The notes below the pieces were generated by a model. That model was not told where the DNA came from and ran no database searches. It saw only the letters and a list, made by a program, of their open reading frames with translations. From Phellopilus nigrolimitatus (taxonomy: Eukaryota > Basidiomycota > Agaricomycetes > Hymenochaetales > Hymenochaetaceae): a stretch of DNA of 46,831 nucleotides. Position numbers and translations under genes: made by a program. Position 1 is the stretch's first letter, and each line of letters begins with the position of its first letter. The stretch spans positions 1-46,831 of the forward strand of contig JAJOHG010000196.1 of NCBI GenBank assembly GCA_021029095.1, in the 5' to 3' direction. Shown one piece after another: positions 33,517 to 45,095 of the stretch.

Positions 33517-34596
33517 TTTCTTTGTTTCTCGTATTGGGTAATTGGGTATCTGGGACCAGAGGAAGGAGGGAGTTTAATGAGCTTGGGGAACAGAAGAAGG
33601 AAGGGGTTAAGTGAGGCTATACTGACGGCTACTGCATAGATTGTAACTTACAAGCACGGTACACTAGATTTTCCTTCTAAATTCAAGGCATCCAGCTTAC
33701 TGGGTTTACTAACCCAGGTACCACCGGGAGGGACTCGAGGTACGGATTGATGAAAGAGTATCACCGTATGATTGTGACTGACGTTTGTACAACTCGTACA
33801 TTTAGTGCGTTGATGTCCTAAAGCTTCGCTGTCGATCACATCGAATAAGAGGCCAGCATCAAATCAAGTTTTGAATCTGTCACAACCGTGACGTCGCAGA
33901 GATAAATGCTCGCGAAGTCTTGGATCTCGTCAGACAGTCAGAGACACGATATAATCGGACTCATCTCATATGCCGAAGCTAGGGATAATGACGCATCGAA
34001 ATCAATCGCTTCGTTGGCGTGCGAGCCTGATGGAAATGGGGACATCTGTCGAGGTGCTCCAGTCATCCGAAACTTTAGGAAAAGATGCTGGAGGTGAAGC
34101 TTTTAGCAGAGTTGCGCCTACCCTAAACATCATTGGCTGGCCCTGAGAATCCCTTTTAGACGCACTCGTTCTCAGATTTTTAGTCTGAAGCACCGGTAGT
34201 AGGTACCATCACGACTTCCGAATTTCTATAATTCTGCTTCAAGGAATTACCAAGGCTTTCTGTGCTACCTGAGAATAAGGAACGTCTACTTTCTCCAGAT
34301 TTCTTGTGTGAAATCAAGGCTGCAATTTAGTTGCTCGTGAGTAGTTCAAAGATTCCTAAACGTCATCATATTTCTTGGCATATTTGTCGATTTCAGTACA
34401 TCAATCCATTTTGTGCGACGAGACCCTTCCTGCCATCGTACTTCCTGACATTATTATGATCCTGGCTCAGGAGAATCATACGAACGTTGCTTTTATACGA
34501 TGAGCTCAATGACGCTGGCTCTGCCAGGCTCTCCTCTCGGCTCATACCTAAGTCCCCTCTGCATTGCTATTGCCCCGAGACCAATCATTCAACAAA
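33517..34596. other. Intergenic, about 1.1 kb
   Basis: No supported gene or RNA. Short ORFs on both strands lack domain content. Confidence 0.45.
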
Positions 34597-36295
34597 ATGT
34601 CTGGCGGCAGCGAAATATCCACTAAGGTCGCAGACTTTTACTCCACACAACTGTCAATTTATTGTCAGCTCGCAGCTACGACTCTCCTCGTCTATGACAC
34701 CAGTTGAGTTCAAATATTTTGAGAAGTGACTGTCGGACAATCTACTCAATACCATTGCCAATCCCGCAGTTGTAACATTGGACAAAGAGGCGAGTTGTCA
34801 GCTTATGTCTACGATGATAATTTACATGATTTGTGCATTTAAAAAAAAGGTCAAATACTTCTGGGTAAGCTTTTGATAAGTCGTTCGCCGCAAGAAACTT
34901 TACGAACGAAATGGGGTGCTCGTACCAGGGTTCTCCCCGAAAATCTATTTCCTGGATATTCTTCTCAGTAAGTAAATCTACCCCGACCCGGGCCTGTCCT
35001 TGATATCTACTGATTTCCGTTACAAAACTTTACAGAATCGCTATATTGGACTATTCGCGGCCGTCCTTAACCTACACCGTGGGTTGTCTATGCGTATTTC
35101 TCAGTGGGCACTCTTTTAAATCGCATACCCCGATCTAGATTACTTCCCTTCCGGCGACGACGCTCTGTGAGTGAACTTTCTTCCATGCTCCCACTCTTTC
35201 CTCAGACGATCGACAGCGCATCTCGTGTCTGTAAGTTTCCAATAAGTTTATCAGATAGACAGTGCATTAAATTCAACAATGCTGCGACAATGGTTTCCGG
35301 CAGGTATTTTTGAAGCGTGGACCCATCAGATAGCCGGTAAGCTGCTGTTCAACATGTTCTAATCACTCGGTGTTCGCTTAAATATAAATTCTAGGGATGA
35401 TCGGAATCCTTTTGATTGACTGTATGTCAAAATCAAACGAGGCGTACATGTTTTATTGAATGATGGGTCTTACAGTCATTCTTCTGTTGCGAGTCCTCGC
35501 TTTCTGCTCCGGAGGTCCGTATCCGCAACTGCGAATATGATTCAAAAGCTAACCTTTTTTTAAGACAAGAAGACTTCTCGCCGTCTTTTGGCGCTTTTTG
35601 CTTTAGAGGTTGTGTTGATGTTCGCTATTCTCCTATATATCGAGATAACACTCAAGGGTGAGATCAGTTGTTCTAATAGTATGTATTGTACTCATGCCGA
35701 AGTCCTCCAGTTGGCGTAGTGATAGATGGCCTACTTAAATGCGGAAATAATGGAGTGTTCCATCGAAACTGGGCGACTGCATATTGGTCAGTTCGTTAGA
35801 TTGAATCTCCCTCTGTCGAAGTCGATTTCAACTCAAATTTCTACAGGGTTATACCCCTTGCGTTCGAGCTTGTTCTCCTCGGCTTGATAATGCGTGAAGC
35901 TTCGAAATTCTGGAAGACGTGGCAGGACTTTCGCGGGTCTAGATTGGTGGCCGTTCTCATCAGGGATCAAGTTCTTTACTTCCTTGTGTTCGTTATCTCT
36001 GCTCTTCGTCCCCCACTGCACTCTCAAGCTTACATTTACATCATCCCCTGATAGCGTGATTACGTGCGGAGTTGCGAGCATGATGTCCTACTGGCTGGGA
36101 GGAGGGCCGTTCCAGAGCTTGGTGTCTGGATTTACTAATGCCTCCCTCCCCTGCGTCCTGGGAAGTCGGCTCCTGTTCAATTTGCACGAGGCAGCGGAAA
36201 AAGGATCAAATGGAGGCACTAGCGCCGAGATGGCACCCGCAAGTGCGATATGCTTCCAGAGCGCTCAGCACTCGCGTGATACATTGGACTCTTAG
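34597..36295 (+). CDS. DUF6533-like seven-helix membrane protein
   Basis: Basidiomycete multi-helix membrane protein of unknown function, recognised by its N-terminal block QLAATTLLVYDTIVTLDKEV and then KYFW. Early exons 34597-34702, 34770-34789, 34850-34864, 34929-34967 and 35036 onward join in phase; the intron at 34790-34849 is GC-AG. Later exons give MIGILLIDL, VILLLRVLAFCSG, RRLLALFALEVVLMFAILLY, VFHRNWATAYWS and VIPLAFELVLLGLIMREASK. The last exon (36055-36295) contains MMSYWLGGGPFQSLVSGFTN and RLLFNLHEAAEKG. Between 35060 and 35400 I cannot find a clean set of exons (frames change around AAVLN/VVYAYFS), so the middle may be damaged. It is a paralogue of the gene at 45096-46787. Confidence 0.6.
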
Positions 36296-37118
36296 ACCCA
36301 ACAAGGTTCGAAAGTGTGGCTCTGGTTTTTGGTTTCTAGCCTTTTTTGAGTAGTGCATTGATGTCTATTTTATTTTTCAGACATTAATTAATATCAGTTC
36401 GCACTACATGATTTCTTTCGCACTACTCATCTATGACACGGGCGTTGACACTCAATAAAGATCTCAGTATGCGATGTAGAACTGCTAATTTTGTGACTCT
36501 CAGTTGATCGTTCTCAAGTTAGCCTGTGGCATTTTGTAATTCCATTTTTTAATTAGCTAGCTATTTTCTCTCGGTATATAATTTTCACATGAGCCAGTTT
36601 CATTTCGACAAGCATACCAGTTCTTCCTGCCCGAGCTAAATACATGTGCTTCGGAATCGTAGAAAGCAATTCTTGATGAATAAATCGGCTGAGTCAGACT
36701 CTCTTCTCTCCCTCACTCAGAATTGTGCTTGTTCCCTCTTCAGGTCTTCGATCGCGCGAATTCACCTTCTTCAAACCTGACCATTTCGTCCTCGGATTTC
36801 ACGCCTTGGATGAGGTAGGCTCTCACGGAAGAACGCACTTGTTTACGCAATCTGAAAGTTTCGGCTTGAATAGGCAATTTTTACCAGGTGACAAAACATG
36901 GATGTGGTGTCATCGACGCTTCGTCTTGCGCAACTGGATGCAATAGCGCCCAACAGCGACAATTGCTCAAGTATGAGCGGTAGATTTCGTGCTTCCTATG
37001 ACGATGATAAGCTGCACTCTGACTCTGAAGGCTTATAAAAGCGAGCTATCATCTGATAGTAGCGTGCCCTCGCTACTGCAATACCTCTCGACTCTACCAT
37101 TAACTGTGTTTACTTGAT
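36296..37118. other. Intergenic, promoter of the dioxygenase
   Basis: No gene supported; a 73-codon + ORF (36725-36946) is unsupported. The 3' part carries the TATA box at 37034-37040. Confidence 0.5.
37034..37040 (+). promoter_or_regulatory. TATA box of the TauD-like gene
   Basis: TATAAAA 79-85 bp upstream of the ATG at 37119. Confidence 0.65.
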
Positions 37119-38709
37119 ATGGCTCCTGTCGCAACTGAAATTCGCCGCACGGAAGAGGATGTTGAGACGGCGAAGAGCTTGAAGGCAAAGGTCGTTAAAC
37201 CTTCTGATGGTCAGGAGACCTCTTTCAACCCATTTTACTCACCGCCGTCCGCCGATGACGACGGGTCGGACGATTCGTACGAGTATGCCCGCTACAAGGC
37301 ACGTCTCCTCCTGCATCATTACTACCATTCTCCGTTGGTGTGACTAACGTGTCTGACTTTGTGCAGCCGTCGTTCCCGAAGCTCGACTGGGCCCCGCTCG
37401 AGCACTTCGAGATCACCGACCGCGGCACCTTTGCCGACCCCGAGAAGCGCGCGCTTCTCTCCGCCGCGAAGAAAGTGACGCACCTCACCCCAGTCATCGG
37501 CACGGAAATCGAAGGGCTTGACCTCTCGCAGCTCTCTGACACGCAAAAGGATGAGCTGTGAGTGCGCGCTGGGAAGCGGTGTATTTGATATGGATGCAAG
37601 TACTTAGTTATGTTGCCTTTTATTTATTAGAGCACTGCTCGTTGCGGAGCGCGGAGTCGTCTGTGAGTTCGATTTATTTTCACAGCGTTTCGCCAGCTGA
37701 TTCTGGACTTCCATACTCCCAGTCTTCCGTGACCAGGGCATCGATATCCACCAGCAGCTCGACCTCGCGCGCCACTTCGGCCCTCTTCACAAGCACGCGA
37801 CGACCCCAGTGCCGAAAGAGCCCGGGCTCGAGGAAGTGCACCGTAAGCTCTCCGCAGTTCTCCACTTCCATTCCCCGCACTCACGCATCCGGCCAAAGTG
37901 GTGTACAACGACTCCTCGCGCCGGCCGGACCCGTCCGCGTTCTCGAAGCTCGAGCTGTGGCACTCGGACGTGACATACGAGCTGCAGCCGCCGAGCACGA
38001 CGTCACTCAAGGGGCTCACGATCCCGCCCGTCGGCGGCGACACGCTCTTCTCCTCGGGGTACGCGCTCTACAGCTCGCTGAGCCCCGGGCTGCAGGCGTA
38101 CCTCGAGGGCCTCACCGCGGTGCACAGCGCGGCCGCGCAGGCGCAGGGCGCGCGCGCGGCGGGCACGCACGTCCGCCGGCCCGAGATCGAGACGGTGCAC
38201 CCCGTCGTGCGCGTGCACCCCGTGACCGGGTGGAAGTCCGTGTACGTCAACCCCGGCTTCACGCGCCGTATCGTCGGCGTTCCCAAGGTGGAGTCGGACT
38301 TCGTGCTGCAGTTCCTCTTCCGCCAGATCGGGGAGAACCCGGACTTCCAGGTGCGCTTCCGCTGGGAGAAGGACTCGGTTGCGATCTGGGACAACAGGGT
38401 GCGCTAGCTTGAATTTGCTCCGTTTCTGCCCGAGAGACATAGTCCGCTGACTTTGGCGCCTCTCTGTCTTCGCGCGCACAGGTCCTGACGCACTCAGCGA
38501 CGTTCGACTTCTGGCCGCACAGGCGGCACGCGCTGCGCGCGACGCCGACGGGCGAGAAGCCGCTCTCAGTCGCGGACTACGAGCGCAAGACGGGAAAGAA
38601 GGCGAAGGACCGCCAGCAGGAGGTCTGGAAGGCGCTCGGCGTCGCCGATTCACTTGAGAAGGCGCGCAACGCGGGCGCGAACAGTGGGCCGAAGGGGTAC
38701 AATGACTGA
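37119..38709 (+). CDS. TauD/TfdA-family 2-oxoglutarate- and Fe(II)-dependent dioxygenase
   Basis: Non-heme iron oxygenase that couples 2-oxoglutarate decarboxylation to substrate hydroxylation; fungal relatives (JLP1-like) release sulfite from taurine and other sulfonates. Six exons (37119-37298, 37367-37557, 37631-37662, 37723-37842, 37899-38398, 38482-38709) encode 416 residues. The first intron starts with GC and the others with GT. The iron facial triad is visible: HxD in LELWHSDVTYE (His about 196, Asp about 198) and the distal His in VLTHSATFDFWPHRRH (about 345), with the 2-oxoglutarate-binding Arg shortly after. Other family blocks are LTPVIGTEIEGLDLSQLSD, ERGVVFFRDQGI, ARHFGPLHKHATTPVPKEPG and PPVGGDTLFSSGYALYSSLS. 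Exon 5 is very GC-rich. The exact substrate is inferred from the family. Confidence 0.93.
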
Positions 38710-40415
38710 ACATCCCTTAGATGAACTGCGGTGTGGTATTAAAATGTGCAGAGCGTATATGTAAGTTTTGTAAAGTTGCAAGACTAATGATAACATTGAG
38801 TCCTTTGTTTATTTCGACTTTAATATCGCGCTACGACGTTTACCGGATAATGGAAGAACTCGGACTGCGGGTGATATGTCCGGAAGTTCACTGGTTGATC
38901 CGGCCGGGGGGGCTGCTTTCGTTTTTGTTAGACCGAAGCCTCTCCACAATGTATGCGTATTCGTATACAGGGTACGAATGAGTTGGCAGACAGGCGGTTC
39001 GTGCTGTAGTAGAGTCCGAGAAGCCTAACATCAGTGCCTTTTAAGTGCCCGAAGTTTTAGTGTTGCGTATATGAAAGACTCTCAAACCTACCGAGCTTCT
39101 TTGGCGCTGTAATTCATTGCTTTTGATCTCTTCACACTCAAGTAGTGGCATGGAATGAATACTGAGTTTATTGTGAGATGGAAGTTGCGAAGGCTCTTTG
39201 AATAAACAGGGAGCTGTTAAAGTCGACTGCGCATGAAATAGAGCCGGAGTACATGTGTGATGGATCTTTAAATAAATAAATAGGAGGCTGTTTTCAAGAA
39301 GGTTTCCGCAATAATACACTTGCTGAAGGGTAGATCAGCTCTGTTCATTGTATTCACTGCCTTTCCACACGCACGATGCGTGGATCTCAGCCACTCGTTC
39401 CTATTTTGGAAAGGAAGTGAACTAAAATAGTAACTCGCGTAAAGGGAAGATCTTCCTTCTCATCGATAATTTCCTTCAGCTCGTCGTCTACTTACATACA
39501 CTCGTCTAACACACCCGCCCAACGTGATACCTTGCCTGAACCACCGTTTCCTCGACATAACACACACACGAAGTTATCGATCAAGGAAGCTCGGAAACCG
39601 CAACCCGAAGGACGTACGTGGGATCGAAACGAAGGACCGTGAGGATAGATGAAGGAAGATTCAAGCTGCAGAAGAGAAGCAGGACACGGCTTACCATTGA
39701 ACCAGCATGTTCTTGAATATCCGGCTTCGCGGATCTGGCACGAACTGTGTTCTGAAGGTGTCTAGATCTCATAGCGACGTGCTAATTCGGAGCTTGAGCC
39801 TGAGCTTGTTCTGGAGGCTCCCCTTCAATTCACTCCGGAATTCACTTGGGATGGCTACCTGCTGTCGTCTTGACATCATGTGTGACTCATGTGTACCATG
39901 ATCTTTGACGAAATGCACTGCACTTCGCTGGAAAGCCAGGCCTCCGAGTTATTGAGTGAATGGTGATGCGGAGGTCAGTTGACCTGTCGTGTCTGGGACC
40001 CTTCGGGAAGCGGTGAGGAAGCGGTCATCGGTGGTCATCTGCAGTTCTTCACGCGTCGCGGCTCGTCGTCGGTGCGGTCGCAGAATGATATCGGCGGCCT
40101 TTTCGCTTTTGGTGCGGTGTACAGACGAATGGTTTACGTCGAGGGGACGACTGCGCAGGAGGCGATTTGTTCGCCGCAGGGCCAGGCCAGACGCATTCGA
40201 ACCATCACGGACCTCGGGAGTTGGTGGACGGAGCCAGCGCGCACCCCCGGGCATCGCCGACGGCGTCACGAGCACGTGACATTATACTCCCCTACCCGAT
40301 CTGGCGAAGACGGCCAGTTTCCCAGAGCGGACGAGCGGAAGCGGGAAATGCTACTTAAGTAGCTCCCGTATTCATCATTCCCTCCTCCACCTCTCCCACT
40401 CTAACTGCCGTACCT
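38710..40415. other. Intergenic, 1.7 kb, with an E-box near the 3' end
   Basis: 38710-39950 shows no gene. 39950-40280 is a GC-rich island open in several frames on both strands. CACGTG at 40273-40278 (flanked as GCACGTGAC, a bHLH/Cbf1-type site) lies about 140 bp upstream of the carboxylesterase start and may regulate it. Confidence 0.45.
39949..40275 (-). CDS. Possible small basic protein (weak)
   Basis: A 108-codon open frame (alternatively starting at MPGGARWLRPPTPEV) in a GC-rich island, divergent from the carboxylesterase. It is Arg-rich with no domain or membrane segment. The + strand is also open over the same span, so this may simply reflect GC content. Confidence 0.2.
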   Translation of the reverse strand: MLVTPSAMPGGARWLRPPTPEVRDGSNASGLALRRTNRLLRSRPLDVNHSSVHRTKSEKAADIILRPHRRRAATREELQMTTDDRFLTASRRVPDTTGQLTSASPFTQ

Positions 40416-43400
40416 ATGGCCGTTGCTCCCCCCGACGTAGACTCTGAGTCCGACAGCGCGTGCTACTCCGAGTCCGACGCAGATACCAGAGAAGACCTCA
40501 TGCCCGCTCGAGCCGACCCCGCTTGTCTCACCGCGCATGACGGCGGCGAACATGCTCCCGACGCGTCTACAGAGCCCCCCGCCGCGCTCCAGCATTCGGC
40601 GCTCCATACCGAGTTCATCGGCGTGCGCCACCCCGTCTCGACTTCCGGTGCGGAGGTGCACCAGTTCCGCGGCATCAAGTACGCGAGTGTACCCCTGCGC
40701 TTCCGCCGCTCTATCCTGTTCGAGTCCTTCTCGGGCGCGACAGACGCGACAAAATATGGGTGCGTCGACACCATTCACATGCTTGTCATTTGCGAACTTA
40801 TCTCTTATTTTATTGTGTTTTATATTATATATTATATATTTTTAAGACCCATTTCGCCGCAGATCAAGAACCGCTGGCTTGAATCGCGGTTATACGGCCT
40901 CCCGCGCGACATCATCCCCATTCCATCGCACGTCCCACCAGAGAGCGAATTCGAATGCCTCAACCTCACGGTGACGACGCCCGGGCCCGCTTGCCGCGTG
41001 AAGCACGGCCCACTGCCCGTCATGGTGTGGATACATGGCGGCGGGAACGTGACCGGCGCGGGCACAGACTGGATCTGGGACGCCGGCGCACTCGTGCGCA
41101 AGAGCGTACAGATTGGCAGGCCTGTCGTCGTTGTCGCTATCAAGTGCGTGTTTTCTTCCGACTATAATTTTTTTTTTAACTACCCCGCATCTGCTTTCCC
41201 CCCTTCTTCGCGCGCATTCATTTCATCCCTCACCCTTCTGCTCCCATCCCACCCGAGACGCGCTATGAAACCGCGGCAATTTTCCGAAGCGCATGCTTCT
41301 CCCCACTTTTCCCCACTTTTCCTCCTACTGCTCCCGATTTCTCCCGGCCCGTAATGCAAGTGAAGTGAATGCTGACTGCTTCCCTTTCTACAAATCACGT
41401 TCTTTTCCTCCCGATTGAATGGACGGTCTAGCTTCCGGCTTGGCCTATTTGGCTTCGGCGCAAGCGAGCTCCTTAGGGAGGACAACGCTGCCGCGGGCGA
41501 AAAGGGCGTTGGGAATTATGGTAAGTAATATTTCTCTGTCTTCTTTGCTTTACTTTTCTTTCGAGGTTGCATGTCTTGCGATTGGACAATATTGGAATAA
41601 TCGCTTGAGACTATTCGAAAGTCAATGCAACGCCACCGATAGTGGGTGCTGGCAAATTATAGGCTCTTCGTATTTTTTCATCGAGGACTTGAAGCCTGCT
41701 GCACTTGGTCTTCCTGGCTATTGAGCATAGATGTTACAAGAGGGTGTCCATCCTTCTCTCTTTATTCCGTTTCAACATTACGGACAATTATGCTTATTAC
41801 TTTCTGTCCTTTTCTTTCTTATGTAGGCCTCCATGACCAACGGACGGCTCTAAAGTGGATCAGAAAATATATCTCTGGCTTTGGAGGAAACCCTCACTGC
41901 GTCACTCTCTTCGGTTCTTCGTGGGGCGCTGCGGATATACACGCACATCTCCTTTCTGCCGCAAACCACGCCGACGTCACAGCAGCTCCAGACCAAGAGG
42001 GCCCACTTTTCCATCGCGCAATTCTACAATCGGGAGCTTTAGTCCCATCCTCGTCGGTCGTCCAGGATGTCCATTCGGCAGGACATCACCTTGGCCGGAT
42101 CATGTCCGCGCTTCATGTCACCACAATTGAGCAGCTGCGCGCCGTCCCCGCCTCCAAGCTCGTCGCGGTGACCGGCGAGCGCGTCCGGCCCGTTGATGAC
42201 GCCGTCTTCCTGCGCCCGGACTGGCGCACGCTTGCACTTCCGTTTTCAAATTCCCCGGACGCGCCGAAGCGCTGGCGCCAGGACGTCATTATCGGCGACG
42301 TCGCGTGCGAAAGTGTGCTATGGGCCGCACCTGCGCGCCTCTGGGCGGCTGATGCGGTCTCACGCCGTGCCCGCGCAATCGTGCAGAGTGTACGCCGCGC
42401 GGACGCGCTCATGCGCGCTTACGACATAGTCGATGCGCCAGGCTCTCCGGCGCGCGACGCCCCGCCCGCTCTCCCGGACTCGGCGCTGGACGACGATGAC
42501 GAGAGCGGCTCGAGCGGGAGCGACCCCGACGAGGGCGAGTGCGAGCTTGCGGAGCGTGTCATGGAGCTCATGAACGACGTCGCGTTCGCGTGGCCTGTCG
42601 ACGTTGCTGCTCGGTGTGCGGCGGACTCGGCGTTCGTGTTCGAGGAGCAGCCGCCGCCGTGCGTGAGCGGCGACGGGTATCTGAGCACCGTCTCCGAATC
42701 GGACTCATCCGCGTCCGCCTCGATAAACTCGTCCGTTGCGTCGCTCGGTCTGAAGAGACCGCAGGCTGCCCGCCCGGCGAACGCGCCATACGTGTACCGC
42801 TACGTCTTCGACCAGGCGTCGCCTTACACGTCCTCGCCGCACCATGGCGTTGATCTGCTCTACCTCTTCGGGAACGTGCCTTTCCCGACGGATCCCGACC
42901 TCTCCCCAGAAGAAAACGAAGAAGTTAACTGGGACCGCGTGAAGGTGCGCAGCGAGGTACAGGAGCGCTGGCTTGCGTTTGCGAACGGTGAGCGGCCGTG
43001 GGACGCGCTTACGCCGCAGCCACCGGCGGGTGTCGCGAACATGAGTGACCGCGGCATCTTCGCGACCCCGATGCTGAGCCCCGTGTCGAGCTTCTCATAC
43101 AACCCCCACGGGCTCGCGCCGAGCCCGGGCACCGCGAGCCCCGCGTCGTCCTCCTCGCGCGCGTCGAGCTTCTCGTCCGCGTTCTCGGGTACGCAGAACC
43201 CGTTCCTCCACACGCCGCACGCGCACGCGCACCCGCCGCATGCCGCCGCGCACCACCCGCACCACCACCACCTGCACGCGCACCATCTGAACGGCGGCGG
43301 GCACGGAAACGGGCACGGACAGCTGTACGGCCCCGCGCAGCCCGCGCCGATCTCGATCAGCGCGGCGGACAAGGTGTTCGTGTTCGGGCCGGAAGGTGAG

Positions 43401-43550
43401 ACAGGCGCAAGGAGCGCGCGCATCTTCGCGGGGCGCCGGCGCGTGCATGCGTGGCGCGAGGCGCTTGCGCCGCTCGGACTCGCGACGGCGCAAAAAGTCG
43501 GCCTCGAGCTCGGGAATGGCCCGCCCGTACCCGGCATGCCGCGCTTCTGA
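40416..43550 (+). CDS. Type-B carboxylesterase/lipase-family protein with His-rich C-terminal region
   Basis: Alpha/beta-hydrolase of the carboxylesterase type B (cholinesterase-like) family. Four exons (40416-40759, 40847-41143, 41432-41520, 41827-43550) in phase encode 817 residues, longer than the usual 500-600. The N-terminus is acidic and Ser-rich. The family blocks are [14 protein letters not shown], the oxyanion-hole [15 protein letters not shown] (about 175), [20 protein letters not shown], and the nucleophile elbow [15 protein letters not shown] (Ser about 272, G-x-S-x-G with SSW in place of the usual ESA). The likely catalytic His is in [14 protein letters not shown] (about 582). 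No signal peptide is seen, so it is probably cytosolic. Two insertions are unusual: an Asp/Ser/Glu-rich loop (about 455-475) and a His/Pro/Ala-rich segment (about 695-740). Introns 2 and 3 (288 and 306 nt) are much longer than others here. Confidence 0.87.
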
Positions 43551-45095
43551 GCGGTGCGGGACGTGCGTGCCGTCTTGCCATCTTGCCGTCCGCTTTGCGA
43601 CTATCAGTTTGTGTCCAAGCCCCCTTGACGTTGGACCCGCTATGCCTTGACTCCATGCGAGTCTGCGCTTTTTCTCCCATTCTACCGCCGATTCGTTATG
43701 ATCTTCCCGTGTGACGACACGCGAAATTTCCAGCTTCACTTTCACAAAAACACGCAAAAACAAAACGCTCTCCGCCGCTCATGCTCACGGACGAAAACAA
43801 CAAAAGCCATTGCGCATGCGCAAACACATGTACGCGGACGTGCGCCTTTCTCGATTCGTATTTTTCTCGGCTTGTTTTTCTTGTGGCCTCCGAGTATCTA
43901 TTATCTTTCGACTGGGATAGACATGGGACTCTCGCTTCTTCTCTGTAACTTCGCATGCATGGTAGTCCACTATTGTATCACTATAAAGTCTTGTTGTAAA
44001 AACTAACATCATAACTCCCATTACTTTTTCTGCTTCCCATCCCCTCTCCCTCCGCCTCCCTTCCACCCTCTTCTCCCACTTCCTTCTCCCTCTCCCTCCC
44101 CCTCCCCCCTTCTTCTTCACCCCCCTCCTCCCGTACGTCTGCCCATATCATGCATGGTACACTTTCCCTCTGTCCCGGCCGCTCTCTCTAATCCAAGCTT
44201 TCTGACTAACGACTTCCAAACATCTTGCGTCGCCCGATTTCACAGACTCGTGAAGCTGTTCTAGTTTGATATTTTGTCTTGTTCTTGGTGTTTAGTGCTG
44301 TACGAATTTATAGGTTGGCGAGTTCGTATCATGATATGCCAGAAATGCCGTCGATTCAAGTATAATTGGCCTTGAACGATATGCAGGAGTGTGCTATCCA
44401 TGAGAGGTGAGATGGATGCGTACAAACGACAAGACATTACTCATTATATCTACTTCAACGTCATCAACGTCAAACATCGGTGTTTGTTGGACTCACGAGA
44501 CCCGTCGGAAAGACAGTTATTGCAGAACGAGTAGAAACGAATTGACGGCCGCTTCGCAGCTTCGGTGCGCATCTATGAAGGAGTCTTAACTGTCGGGAGA
44601 AATTCCAGATTGGATATGTTCAGAAGTGATATTTTGAACATCGTGAAAGATGGATGGTCTGCCTAAGGAGGAGATAGATGAAATATGGGAATAGTGCAGG
44701 CAAGTCTGAAAAGGAGATGGAGGCGAGGGTCTTGGCATGGCCATCTAATGTACTGATATCATCTACTTCTCACGAGCCAAACCTCGAATCCGCAAAAATG
44801 CAGCGGTAGCTGTCTCGGGTGCCTTGCACTTAGATAAATCTGAAGGTGGGGCGTCAAAGACAAGCCTGATCTTAAAAGGTGGCTACAATATCACAATCAT
44901 GGCATACGTAGATCTACATGCAAATTATGCACCGTTTTATTACTTGACTTCGGCACCCATGCTGCAGATTATTGTGTGCATGCAGTGGTAAATCATCTCG
45001 AATAAAATCTGCAAAAGTCCAGACATCAGTCTACCAGTCAAAGGTTCCGCCTTTGTGAAGAAGGTTCTAGGACCGCACCTTGAACACTGGCAATT
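43551..45095. other. Intergenic, 1.5 kb
   Basis: 3' flanks of the carboxylesterase (+) and of the membrane-protein paralogue (-). Contains the pyrimidine tract at 44028-44127; otherwise no gene is supported. Confidence 0.5.
44028..44127 (+). repeat. Polypyrimidine (CT) low-complexity tract
   Basis: About 100 nt made almost wholly of C and T (runs of CTCCCTCC type) with only a few purines. Confidence 0.85.

Noticed and set aside
37627..38043. Long antisense ORFs through the dioxygenase
   Set aside because: GC-rich coding sequence leaves all frames open; the + strand carries the family motifs.
3087..38709. A sulfur-nutrition gene cluster (methionine-type permease plus TauD-like sulfonate dioxygenase)
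   Set aside because: The two genes are over 30 kb apart with unrelated genes and transposons between them; no shared promoter element seen.
39560..39760. Possible tRNA near 39.6 kb
   Set aside because: No B box with a pairing T-stem and no acceptor stem could be found.
42860..43763. Long antisense ORFs through the carboxylesterase C-terminus
   Set aside because: Shadow frames of a GC-rich exon; no independent motif.
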